This document shows, in pieces, positions 47,121 to 59,300 of a stretch of 64,000 bases of DNA (positions are counted from its first letter, which is position 1; every line of letters begins with the position of its first letter). The translations under genes were made by a program, and so were the position numbers. The DNA is from Escallonia rubra (lineage: Eukaryota > Streptophyta > Magnoliopsida > Escalloniales > Escalloniaceae): NCBI GenBank assembly GCA_033065855.1, contig JAVXUO010002601.1:806001-870000 (forward strand), in the 5' to 3' direction. A model generated the notes under the pieces. The model had not been told where the DNA came from. It searched no databases and saw nothing but the letters and a program-made list of their open reading frames with translations.

Positions 47121-49738
47121 TGTGCTAGCTTGGTCTGTGAAATCAAAACTAGGTTTATGAGAACAGATGATGCATATTTATATATGTTTATACATAGACC
47201 AGAAAACCCTATAGCAGTTAACACATTACCTGTTAGTTAGTTTCCGAACATGCAAGCGAAGTTTCTATAAAAATCAAGGACTTGCCAAATTAAGGGGTGG
47301 ATTCCCTTTCTAATGTTTATAGGACTTTGTACAAATATGGAAATAACCTAAACTGGTTCCATCCCATTAATTAGGCCTTGGGTTAGATTTCTTTTTTATA
47401 TATATGTTCTGTATAGGACGTTTTATAAATTTTGAAAAAAAATAAATTAAGGAAAAGGCTGAACAAAAATCCACTTTGGAGTTTGCAACATGTGTGTCCC
47501 CAAGATAACAGTGGCAAAAAAAAAAAATTCAGGGTTTGCAAAAAAGCCCACTTTTATCTATTTTCTTTCTAATGAATGTACACATATACTATGTCGCTAT
47601 GACTTTGTACACATGTATACTTCCCTTTACTTTTGTCGCTTAAGATTGTTTGGAGCGGTGAATATGTTTCGTCGACACTCAAATGATGTGCATATCCTCT
47701 CGTCAAAGGAATGACTTGTGTATTTCAAAACATTTGTTTTGGTCCCCAAAAGAATTTTGTAGTCGATGTCAGATTAACCTCCATGTAGTGTCACTTTAAC
47801 CCCACGGCTGATCACTACCCGCCATGCTTTCCGTCGCTTGAAATTGACACGGAAGTTGGTTTTAATGTCCAAGATCCCCAAACGATTATTTATGTGTCAA
47901 GAAATAAAAACCTCCTCTTTTTATCTAAATAGACTAATTTTGGCAAAAAAATTTGTAGAAGAATTTGCCGCTAAGCAAAAATTACTTTTCCCCTACTTCA
48001 TTGTTCAGTCTTCTATTTTCTGCATTGGTGACACACGTTAAACAGTAGGATAAACTACAATATTGTCCCTGACCCATATGAGTTGTCCTTTACCTAGGGT
48101 CTTAGTTTCGACCCGGTTTCTTGAGCTTCTTCTTCAAAGGAAGCTCTAGCAGCCCACAATAATAGTTCTTCTCACCATCATCATCTAGCAATGGTGATGG
48201 TGAAAAGAACCATTATCGTGATGAGGAGAAGAGGGGTGGCGGCGACAATTCGCGCTGATGGAGAAGGTCGGGTGGCAACACGATAACGTGATAGTGACAA
48301 GATGTTAAATCAACAGGGGTAATTTGTTGGGTTTGTATATAGGGATAATTTAGATATTTCGTTCATTCTGTTACGGAAGCTGATTGATACAACACTTATG
48401 CAACTAACACGGAGAAAAACTTAACAATGTTTTATCTCTTCACCCACTTCATGCAGTCGTCGCCTACTCTCCCTCAGATCTCTCATTTGACGGTTCGCTC
48501 TCGCGTTCTCCATTTCTTACCGTTATTAATTTCTTTGGGCTCTTACAAACACGTTGTTCTGGCACTGAAGATTCATACATAAAACACTTCCAGGATTTTC
48601 GTGGAAAATAAATAGGAGAAAGAGGAGTTCAAGAAGCAAGATTATATTCTGTTTTTCGTCTCCTGCTGCTTCTCTTTACTCTCTGTCTTCATCCTTGACG
48701 CAGAAAAACAAGTTACCTAGTAATCTACCTTGTCCTGGTTGCAAGAATGACCTGGACCAATGCAACCCTCCTGCTTGCCAAAGTCTAGTTGTGGTGCGCA
48801 ATGCCGTAGCAGCCGATTTTTGGTTTCCCAATTTTTCTTTCAATAGAGACACAAGGCCCCTTTCCTGTGGTATCCTTCATCTTAACAGCTTAACGGTCTA
48901 ATCATAAATTGGCCGCTGAAGGAAATGAAGATAGTGGAGCGTGAAAGCAAGGCTGGGATTTGTACAGAAGTTCTAAAAAATCAAAGCTGCTTCACCATGT
49001 CCAAAAACCTTTTACTTAAATCGTGAAAGCACTACACGCATGAGAACAGCAATATATGCCAACAAGCAGACTGTAATCAGAAGAACACTTTGATGGCTGG
49101 ACACCTTTTGTTTTTCGGTCAAGTGAAAATTTTGTGCGCCCCTCCCATCTAAGATCCAAGTTTTCCAGGTTAAAGTGTGAACAATAATATAATAACTTAT
49201 TGCAGCCAAAAGAAGCGTACATGTCCGTGATTTCCAACAACAGTAATGGTGAAAAGTTGCAAACCACACTCACTGTCACTGGTGGTTACAAGCAGTTGAC
49301 AATGGGCATTCTTCTAACAAGTTCACACCCATAAATAGTGCAATAATAACTTAGAAAAAGAAAAGGCAAGATCATTTGGAATTTGCAACCATGATCAAGA
49401 AACATTGCCCTCAAATTCATGTACAGCAAATATTTGGCAAGGACGAGTAAACAAGAAGATAAGTTGCATGCTTTAACTTCTTGTACTATCTGAAATTGTA
49501 AACTTTCTTAGTTGGCCATCAGTGGTCTTTCGTTGGAACCCAGTAACCTTAATTCCAGGAACAACAGATTACCTACATGTTAACGCTCCTAAATAACAAT
49601 GCCAGAGAAAGCAAAACAACCCCACCAGTACCTCCATGTAAACCGAATAACAAAGTGAACAAGAGATGACCAAAGAATCATGTCGTCAATAGGGTCAAAA
49701 ACAAATGACCGAGGGCCGGTCAGTCCAAACCCTCGACG
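47121..49738. other. Intergenic region between the AAA-like gene and the hAT-like element
   Basis: No gene can be supported. An imperfect 22-bp inverted repeat with a 10-nt loop lies at 48161-48214 (arm TTCTTCTCACCATCATC against GGTGATGGTGAAAAGAA). An open frame at 48695-48901 with the Cys-rich word CPGCKNDLDQC is not recognised. Confidence 0.5.
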
Positions 49739-50554
49739 CAAGGTAGCACGGACACGGACACGGTGTCGGACACCGACACTGACACCGGACACCGCAATTT
49801 CCAAAAAATCAGATTTTGGACACCGCAGGACATCGCTATTTTTTAATATATTTTTTTATTATATATATATCAAATACATTTCACAATCTAAAATAATAAC
49901 TAAGTCAAAAAAATATTTCTGAAATGTACTGGATAAAATAACAAAGTAAAAAGAAGAAAAAAAAGAAAGGGGGACTTTCTTCACTTAATCAGTACTAATG
50001 CAAGAAACATAGGGAGAAAAAATAAAAATAAAGAAAGAAAGAAATGACTATTGACGGAGGAAAAAAGAAGAAGAAAGGATGGAAGAGTTCACAGAGAAAG
50101 AAACGGCGGGGAATAAAAGAAAAAGAAGAAGAGATGAGGAAGAAGGATCTGTGGGTCAGCGACGGCGGCGGAGGACCTCCGGCGACGATCAAGTGAGCTC
50201 CGGCGATGGCGACGGCGATAGCTGCTTCGGTATCTGGCGACGGCGACTGGATTAGTCGGCTTCGGCTTCTCCTCTGTTGGCGACTGAGCTCCGGCGACAG
50301 CTCCGAGTCAGTAAGCGCTCAGAAGGGCACCTGTGAGGTGAGTGAGAAGGAATCGGCTATGAGGTAAGAGAAGCAAATGGTCCGACACTGCTCCACGCTG
50401 TGTCCGACACTCCTCGGTGAAGTGTCCGACACGGTGTCGGAAAATTTTAAAAAAAAAAATTCCGACACCGATTTGCGGTGTCCGGAGGGTGTCGGGGTGT
50501 CCGTCCGTTTAGGACACCAAACCTCCACCTAGGAGAGGTGTCCGTGCTTCAGAG
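49739..50554. mobile_element. Non-autonomous hAT-like element with 8-bp target duplication
   Basis: The ends share AGCACGGACAC in inverted orientation, and the element is flanked by the perfect 8-bp direct repeat CCTCGACG (49731-49738 and 50555-50562), the duplication length of hAT transposons. Inside both ends the words GTGTCGG and GTCCGACAC recur many times, a subterminal repeat pattern also seen in hAT elements. The interior is AT-rich on the left and GC-rich (GGCGACGG runs) on the right. No transposase is present. The outermost bases differ (CAAGG against CTCTG), so the family call is moderate. Confidence 0.75.
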
Positions 50555-51355
50555 CCTCGACGTCACGAAGGAAGCCACATCAGAGGATCCCAATCTCGTA
50601 CTACCTGATGTGATCAGGCCATTCAAAGTATTCAGTATTGAATAGGCACCCAATCCTAAAACGGGGAACTAGTACAATGACAATGGAAAATTTCTGCCAA
50701 CGTCTTAATTCCATTCCCCCACCACAACCATCCTTTCCTTTCTGCTAGCAGTCGCCTTCTCAATTGTAAGCATTTGCTTTAACAGTAATACTCTCACGCA
50801 AATTAAGAGTAATCACGACTTCAATCAAAAGTTGACAGGTACAGAGAACAGGGGAATTTGGCATCATTATCCATGAGTCAAATAAACACACCAAATTAGC
50901 TGGAAAGGAGGAGAGTTCGCACACAAGCCAAATCACCACATAGAATCCAGCTACAACCCCAACACTCTCTCCACCTTACGAGTCCAAGAGCATGAATAAC
51001 CCCCACAAAAGCCACCGAATTGGTTCATATCTTGCTTTCGTGAATTTAAGAGTCAGTGCTATGTGCAGGAATACATAAAAAAGCAAACATGGTTGACAAC
51101 ATTTCACTTCGACCACTGACATGCAGACAAACATAAATCACAAACCAATCAAAAAGCATCAAGAACATGGACAATGACTAACAAAATTGCGTCCACGACA
51201 ATTCATGTCCAAACAAATTAAAACACAACTAAATATCAAACGGGTACAAAACCCTTCAAATAATGTCTCCAAAATTTCGTTCTGACAATAGAGATGCCTA
51301 ACAAGACTATAACATAACGATACCCAATTCATTCCAAAACGTAACCTTGCACTCC
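50555..51355. other. 3' region downstream of eL37
   Basis: AT-rich sequence with no coding frame or repeat that I can support; it includes the 3' untranslated region of the eL37 gene. Confidence 0.5.
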
Positions 51356-51931
<576 letters not shown>

Positions 51932-51950
51932 TGTTGCTTTGCAATTGCAG

Positions 51951-52170
51951 AAACCCTAGGTCTGTGAGCTCTTGGCCGAAGAGATAAGGGCGGCTGTGTG
52001 CAGAGCGTTTATATATGATGGTAAAATGATGCGGAGGGAAAGGTTTTTAGGGTTGGAGGTTTTCGTTATGGTGGGCTCGGGCCCGGTTTCTCTTCTCGGG
52101 CCTCTAATTTCTAAGTGATTTGGCCCATGAGGCTTACTGTTGCTGCTGTGTTTGGGGTTTGGCGATGGGT
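51951..52170 (-). promoter_or_regulatory. eL37 promoter: telo-boxes, TATA and site II motifs
   Basis: On the minus strand the leader has a telo-box (plus-strand AAACCCTAG at 51951-51959) and a TATA-like TATATAAA near 52008-52015. A second telo-box (TTAGGGTT, 52048-52055) follows. Several site II-type words (TGGGCT at 52072, GGGCCC near 52080, GGCCCA at 52122, TGGGCT near 52178) lie further up. This combination is characteristic of plant ribosomal-protein promoters driven by TCP-class factors in dividing cells. Confidence 0.7.
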
Positions 52171-52664
52171 GTTCAATTGGGCTATGTTCGGATAGCCTTT
52201 TGCTGTTCCAGTGTTAAAAACGAGTCTTAAATATCAGTTCCATTTGGAAATACCAAAGTTAATGTTGTCATAGCACTATTCATCAATACGATATACAAAC
52301 ACATAAGAAACCTTCTTTCATAATTGACATAAAAAAAATAACTTCATAATTGATCTCTCACATGTACAGTTGTTAATTAACGTAACTTGGTGTTCCCAAC
52401 CTATTCTGGTCGTACTCAAGGACTCAATAGGGGTCGCATTTTACGCGAACCCGTCGACATGGTCAACGGTCAATTTTTCAACGCATCGAACCGGTCAAAG
52501 TGCGCGCGCCCAAGTCACGTGCATTCTTTGCTTCGCACGGCTCACGCGCAACTTAGTCACCAATTATTTTACGTCAACGTCACTCACGCTAGCACTTTCG
52601 TCACACAGAGTGCACCCGAACACATTTTCATCAAAAACATCGGCTGACGGCGCATTTGGAGCAA

Positions 52665-53110
52665 CGGGGTCAAGTGGACATTGGCCTTGGCCTCCCCCTA
52701 GGGGCGGCCTCGGCCTTCCCCATGCCTAGAGGGTCGGCCTTGGCCTCCAGGAAGGGTTGGCCTCGGCCATATTCCCCCGGTGGTTCACCCCTTTCGCACA
52801 ACCCCATTTTCACACTTTTTTTGCTTCGTACGCTTCATACGTAACTTTGGCACCTTGTTCGTCACATGGGTATGATTCACGTCGACACGCTCATCGTAAC
52901 GCAACTTTCGGATTCTCCATTGCTCATCAAAACACCTACCGTCAGCGCGCCCGAAGTTCACCGAAGGGGGGAGTGGCCTTGGCCTCCCTTCATGGGAGTT
53001 GGTCATTGGCCTCCCTTCATGGGAGTTGGCCATTGGCCTTGGCCACCCCCTAGGGTCGGCCTCGGCCTCCCCAGGGGTGGTGGCCTTGGCCTTCCCCCAA
53101 TTTTGGCCTA
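52665..53110. repeat. Minisatellite-like GGCCTTGGCCTCC repeats
   Basis: Imperfect repeats of GGCCTTGGCCTCCC-type words recur across this interval. A longer near-exact duplication, GGCCTCCCTTCATGGGAGTT, lies at about 52981-53030. It forms the first array of the LTR-like block. Confidence 0.7.
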
Positions 53111-53167
53111 TGGCCTCCCTTCCCGTGCGCACTTGTTTTCTCGAGTCTTTGCACCTCTGTGATGTTT

Positions 53168-53352
53168 ACAGACGTTCGTACATCAACCTCCCGACGTCCG
53201 TCGTGCATCGACCTCGCGACGTTCGTTCGTGCATCAACCTGGCGACGTTCGTTCGTGCATCAACCTGGCGGTGTCCGTCGTACATCAACCTCGTGACGTC
53301 CGTTCGCGCATCACCCTCGCGACGCCCGTCGTGCATCAACCTTGTAACGTCC
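53168..53352. repeat. 25-26 bp tandem repeat, about seven copies
   Basis: Units resembling CATCAACCTGGCGACGTTCG plus five or six bases follow one another from about 53178 to 53350, with small differences. It is the second array in the LTR-like block. Confidence 0.8.
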
Positions 53353-53554
53353 ATTGTCCGTGACCACACCACTCCTGCGATGCCCATCGCCCAAAATTGC
53401 GCGCTACCGCCGAATGAACCGTCGCCGACAACCGCATACCATCACTCCCAACTTTGTCATTACTACATGTTGCATTCATTATCTTGTTATGATAGGTACA
53501 CTCAGCTCACATCCCGTCTTTGGGACCCCCGACGCGCGCCCGTGCACCTTCTTC

Positions 53555-54330
53555 GCGACGTTCTTCGCCGGGCCCGGGTGCCATCCTCATGATACGTGCC
53601 CCGCCACCTAGTATTGCTCCGCGACATTGGTCGTCGCGCCTGCGCGTTATTCTCATGATACATGCCCCGGCACCAAGTATTGCTCTGCGACGTTCGTCGC
53701 CGCGCCCGTGCGCCATCGTCATGATACGTGCCCCGACACCAAGTATAGCTCTGCAACGTTCGTCGCCACGTCCAGGCGACATCCTCATGATACGTGCCCC
53801 GGCACCAAGTATTGCTCTGTGACGTTCGTCGCCGCGTCTGTGCATCATTCTCGTGATACGTGTCCCGACACCAAGTATTGTCTCCGCGATGCTCGTCGCC
53901 GCCCCCGGGAGCCATCCTCATGATACGTGCCCCGGCACCAATTATTGCTCCGCGATGTTCGTCATCTCGTCTGCGCGTTATTCTCGTGATACGTGCCCCT
54001 GGCACCAAGTATTACTCCGCGACGTTCATCATCGCACCACTTTCATAACACGTGCCCCGGCACCAAGTATTGTCTATGCGACGTTCGTCGTCGCGCTCGT
54101 GCGCCACTTCCATGATACGTGCCCCCGGTACCAAGTATTGCTCTGCGACATTCGTCGTCGTACCACTTTCATAACACGTGCTTCGGCACCAAGTGTTGTC
54201 TCCATGACGCTCGTCACCACGCTCGTCCGCCACTTCCATGATATGTGCCACGGCACCAGGTATTGTCTCTGCAACGTTCGTCGCCGCGCCCGTGCGCCAC
54301 TTTCATAACATGTGCCCCAAGCACCAGACA
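53555..54330. repeat. 66-bp tandem array, about twelve copies
   Basis: The word ATGATACGTGCCCCGGCACC recurs with small changes near 53589, 53655, 53721, 53787, 53853, 53920, 53986, 54045, 54112, 54171, 54238 and 54305. The spacing is 66 or 67 bp, with two shorter 59-bp units. Because 66 is a multiple of three, long frames stay open on both strands (for example 53853-54308 plus and 54008-53502 minus); I read these as by-products of the array, not genes. Confidence 0.92.
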
Positions 54331-55310
54331 TTGTCTCGTGCTGTAGGCACTGCGCTCATGCGCCACAATCATGTTACACGCGTCCGGGAGGGGCTCACAA
54401 CCTTATAGCCATCGTCGTCTCAATCACAGGGGGGCTTCGGCCCTCGCACCGGGATGGGCTCACAACCTTATAGCCATCGCCGTCACAATCACGGGGGGCT
54501 CCGGCACGAGGACCCCTCGCAGCGGACTCTGAGCACTGAGCTGCGAGCATGTCCACTCATGTTATTGTTGATCGTCGACACCACCAGGGCAATGACCCAC
54601 GGGTCACTCCGGGACTGGAGCAGGTCCTCGGAGGGCATCGCGCCTAATCCGCCTGGCAGTTGGCTACAGGGGCAACCCTCACCGCTGTCAGGTTCTCTGC
54701 GCGTCTCTTGACGCACCTCGTGGGATTCAGTAAGGGCTTGGACCGGTGGCTGGAGCAACGGGCTTACTCTGATCATGCTACCGCGGTGTGGTCAGTCTTC
54801 TCAGACAGGTAGAGCGACGCTGTACGAGGCAGGCAACGCGAATTTGGGAACCGGCAGTCCAACAGAGAACCGGTATTTTGGGACCCCCTGGTGACGTGTC
54901 ACTCCCAGGGGACGACATGTGGCACTTTATGACATAAGCACATTGTTTCCTATAAATAGTGAACTTTATGACTCAAAAAAGGACTTTTCTTCATTCTCAC
55001 AAAATCGCTTTCTCACTCTAGAATTTGAGAGCTCTTGGATTCTAGAGAGAAAAACACAAAATTAGACATAACTTTGGACCGTAACATTGGACCCCGACTC
55101 GGACCCTGACTTGGACTGTCGACTGCCGGCCCTGTTCGTCTCAGCCTTGTCTTCGTAGCACTGCCAGTCTTCACGGCCTGTCTGGGAAGCCTTGCTCTCT
55201 GCCCTTACTCCGCCCTCACTGTCTCTCACTTTGTATACTTGAAAGCTGACTCGGACTGCAGCCTTTACGGCATCTCCACATAGGTATGAACCCACTTTCC
55301 TTGGCATCAC

Positions 55311-56341
55311 TTGGTATTAATAAGAATTTTTCATTAAAAATATAGAATTACATTTATATTAGAAGGAAGATGTAAGTACATGTATCACATTGCACATTGA
55401 TCATTCAGAGGTACCTACTTCTGGCTCGTGGCTAAAATACATACTATAATACCATACAAATAACCTAATACGATGAAAGCCGATAACAAAAGTAGCTCTA
55501 GTACACGTAATCGGCACAAACTTGGCAAAAGAACATGAATTAGATCTTCCAAAGTCTTCATGAAATCGGTGCCCGTCTATGGTTAATGGACGAGTTTACT
55601 AAACCGTTCACCAAATTATTTGGCTTCATTAAGCATGTCTCGAATCCATGTGATTAAGCTACACACCTCAAATAGCTTAAGTGACATACACCGTACATAA
55701 TAGACTTGATTATGTTTATTAAGCTCTTCAACTCAAGTCATCTGCAGAAAGAAAAAAAAAAGTACTTTGAATTGAGCTTGAAGTATAAGAAGTTTGAAAT
55801 TATGATAGTTTACTCATAAGCATGTCGTTTTGAACTTGTCGTAGCATGTAACACACCTGGACCCATAAGCATGCATGTACTCCAGATGTAATGTCTACGC
55901 GTTTTGAACATTTCTAATCTTTATATATTTTTCATCAAATTAGAGGATTTTTATTTCTTTTAATTTTTTGTAAAATAGTTGTTTCTTTCATAATAATTTT
56001 CCAAGAAACGCGTAACCTTCACTCTAGTCCCGCACCTGGCCATAGCATTGTAAAAATTCAATCATGTAAATTGTAAGTTGGATAGTATCTATGGATTTTA
56101 CTTCTATTTGAAATGTTTTCTACATTATTATTACCACCCCCAAAAAAGAGAGAAAAGAAATGTGTTTGGACAAATAATGGATTAGGGTGGTCCGAACCCG
56201 ATCCGCCACCGGGTCTACGAATTTCATTATCGTCTCTGCAAAGCGCGGGAAAATGGACTGCGAGTAAAGCGCCATTAGTTTCAAACACACACACACACAC
56301 ACACACCAAATTGCATAAATTCAATCTAAGAACGAGAAAGC
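55311..56341. other. Upstream region of the CHL1-type helicase gene
   Basis: AT-rich intergenic sequence containing a poly-A-rich stretch near 55751 and a CA microsatellite at about 56285-56306 in the leader. No other gene is seen. Confidence 0.55.
56245..56252 (+). promoter_or_regulatory. E2F-like site upstream of CHL1
   Basis: GCGGGAAA, the reverse complement of TTTCCCGC, matches the E2F consensus TTTSSCGC. It lies about 90 bp before the start codon, inside the longer AAAGCGCGGGAAAATGG. E2F sites control S-phase genes, which fits a replication and cohesion helicase. Confidence 0.5.
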
Positions 56342-59300
56342 ATGACCACCGAACCAAAGATGGAGCGAAAGAGTGACCCTAAATTCCCAGCATTCCCATT
56401 CAAACCCTACTCGATTCAGATCGATTTCATGAACGCTCTTTATCACTCCCTCGACAAAGGCGGCATTGCCATGCTAGAAAGCCCCACTGGTATTTCCTCT
56501 CTCCCTATTTATAAGCACACAAGCTGTTTGTATTTTATGTCTCATACTGTGCCAATTTGCAGCCGTGGGTTTTGTTCTTTCACCATATAAAAGCTAGATA
56601 AATCTCGTTGAAATTAAATTCAATCGCTTAATTACGTAATTTTTTGGTGGATTAGGGACTGGGAAAACCCTAAGTATTATTTGCAGTGCCCTCCAATGGC
56701 TTGTTGATAGGAAGCGGCAGGAGGACTCTGAGACTACAGCTGATCCAAGTGAGAATCAGGATCGATTAGGTTCAGACGATGAACCTGATTGGTTGAGAAA
56801 CTTTGTGGTGAGCAAAGACAGCGAAGGACCGGAGAAGAAGATAGCTGAGAAGAAAAAATTTGGGTTCAGATCAAAGAAACGCGATAAGACAATAAATGAG
56901 GGGAATTTCAAAGATCTAGTTAATCGTAGTGGGGAAGAGGAAGATCCGTATAAGAACGTGGAGAAGAATTTGAAGGTGAAATGTAATGATGAGGAGTTGG
57001 AAGATAAGGAGTTTTTGGTGGAAGAGTATGAGAGTGAGGAGGAAGGGAGTGGGCAATCGAAGAGAAAGGCTGGCAGAGTTTCCATTAGTTCATCAAGTGA
57101 CGAAGGAGAGGAAGGAGAAGCTTTTAGTGACGAAGAGGAAAGGGCAAAGCTGAAGATCTATTTTTGCAGTCGGACACATTCACAGCTATCGCAGTTTGTA
57201 AAGGAATTGAGGAAGACAGTGTTTGCTAGTGAACTGAGGGTTGTGTCCTTGGGCTCTAGGAAGAACTTATGCATCAATGAAGGTACAATTATTTGGTACT
57301 ACTTTGTCTGTTGTCTATGCTTCTGAAAAAATAGTACAATGTTGAATTATACACAAACTTTCACGTGTCAAAAATAATTCTTTTAGAGTTCCTTTTCAGA
57401 GGTGTTGAAGCTTGGGAACTCTTCTCGAATTAATGAGCAATGTTTAGAGCTTCAAAAGAATAAGAAAACTGAAGTTTCTAAAACGAAGGTACAAAAGCAT
57501 GTTTCTTCTATTTTCTATCAGAATTTGATACAGCTACCCATCATTGAGTTTGTGCACATTGTCCACTTAAAAACGTCCCATCACGCCTGTAGTCCATTTC
57601 CCTTGGCACATCTCAAAGACTCAAACCCAAGTGGATAGGTATGAAATTGTAGCAACCATGCAGGCTATACCAAAGAATAAGTTATGCCCAGTATTTGGTA
57701 AATTACACATCAATTTCCTTAGAGATTATGGATGTTGTTCACATGTTACCATCCTGTACCGCACTTTCTCACAGCACATCCCCTTTTGTCCTAAAACAAA
57801 GTCCAATTAACTCCCAATGTATGCAAGTAAGGAACTTGGTTATATATCTTATCATTGATGGGCAGGTTGTGCATTTCAAGAGTTCAGACCCATTGCTGGG
57901 ACGAAATTATGCCAGCCATTGGGCCCAACTAAACTACCTAGCTGCTAAAATTTGAGTGCGGCAATCAGCTTAAGACAAGTAGGCATGGCCTGCTTACACT
58001 GATTGACTGGTTCTGGTCACTATGTCAAACTTATTCACAGTAATTACCTTGAGAATAATATTGTCTATCTTGTTTGGCATGTCTGAAAATTTAACTTTTG
58101 GTACGGAGAAAGAAAGAAATTGCATTTATGCACTGATTGGCCTTTCTATGAATCATTGCACTCATCATCAAGCCACCAACGACTTTAAAAGGCATTTTTA
58201 TTATTATTATTATTGAGAAACTTTTTGAACATACTTGGGCTGCTGGGACATGAGTCCTTTTTCTAACCATTTTAGCAATGTCGACTTGCAGAACTTGGGT
58301 GCTGGGGGAAGAGTACGTCGGGCTAAGGCTTATTGCGGATGTCCAATGCTTAGAAAACAAAAGCTACAGAAACAGTTTAAAAATGAGACGACTAACCAGG
58401 AGCCTCTGGATATCGAAGACCTTGTTCACCTTGGAGTGAAATTAGGAACTTGTCCTTATTATGGCTCCCGAAGCATGATCCCTGCAGCTGATCTCGTGGT
58501 CCTTCCCTATCAGTCTCTTCTTTCAAAATCATCACGTGAATCAATTGGCTTAGATTTAAAGAATAACATTGTTATCATAGACGAGGCTCACAATCTAGCC
58601 GACTCTCTCATCCGCATGTATGATTCAAAAATTACTTCACCCCAGGTAAAGATTATTATGTTAAAGAAGCCGTGCATCCATTTTATGCAGTAATTTTCAT
58701 TCCCTCTTGGAAGCTAGTTGCATGGGTCATGTATTTGAGTTCATCTCTCAAATTACTGAAACATTTAGATCTTAAACAGTTGGCATGCTTATGTTTCAGT
58801 TGGAGCACGTCCATTCCAATTTAGAGAGGTACTTTCAACGCTTCCGCAATCTCTTAGGACCAGGCAACCGAAGATACATCCAAACACTGATGGTTCTCAC
58901 TAGAGCTTTTCTACAAACTCTAAGCAACTCCTCATGTTCTGAGGAAGTTTACGATGCAAAAAGTTCCACTGATGCTTCAATGACCATTAATGAGTTCCTA
59001 TTTTCTCTCAACATTGACAACATAAACATAGTTAAAGTGTTGCAATACATGAAGGAAAGCAATATCATTCACAAGGTGAGGGGTTGTCATTGTTGTGGTG
59101 CATTTATGTTTCTTTGTCCGACATGATTCTTTATTTCTTGCCCGTTCCTTACTTTATAAGATCGCTAAAGATATGGTATCTCAGGTCAGTGGCTATCAAA
59201 GTAAAACAAATAGCTTGCAGAAAGGTTCAGCACTTGTAGATGATGGAGAGAGTGGTGAGGAGAGAAGCACTATATCAAGTTTTCGAGCATTGGCTGATAT

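Larger units (their letters stand above)
52360..55310 (+). mobile_element. GC-rich LTR-like block with internal tandem arrays
   Basis: A sharp change to GC-rich sequence begins near 52380 and ends near 55300. The block contains three families of tandem repeats. Near its right side is a promoter-like segment: GTGACGTGTCACTCCC, then TTTCCTATAAATAGTG (TATA box at 54951-54958), then a TTCATTCTCACAAAATCG leader, a layout typical of LTRs of plant gypsy-type retrotransposons. A short duplication reading GGGCTCACAACCTTATAGCC occurs at about 54393 and 54457. I see no gag or pol, so this may be a solo LTR or a truncated copy. Its exact ends and target duplication were not resolved. Confidence 0.55.

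Noticed and set aside
53502-54008. 168-codon minus-strand frame in the 66-bp array
   Set aside because: The period is a multiple of three, so open frames arise automatically; the translation is a monotonous Arg/Gly/His repeat.
53853-54308. 151-codon plus-strand frame in the 66-bp array
   Set aside because: Same reason; both strands are open over the same repeats.
53168-54330. Possible CRISPR-like array
   Set aside because: Units are contiguous and similar along their whole length, with no unique spacers, and the genome is a plant.
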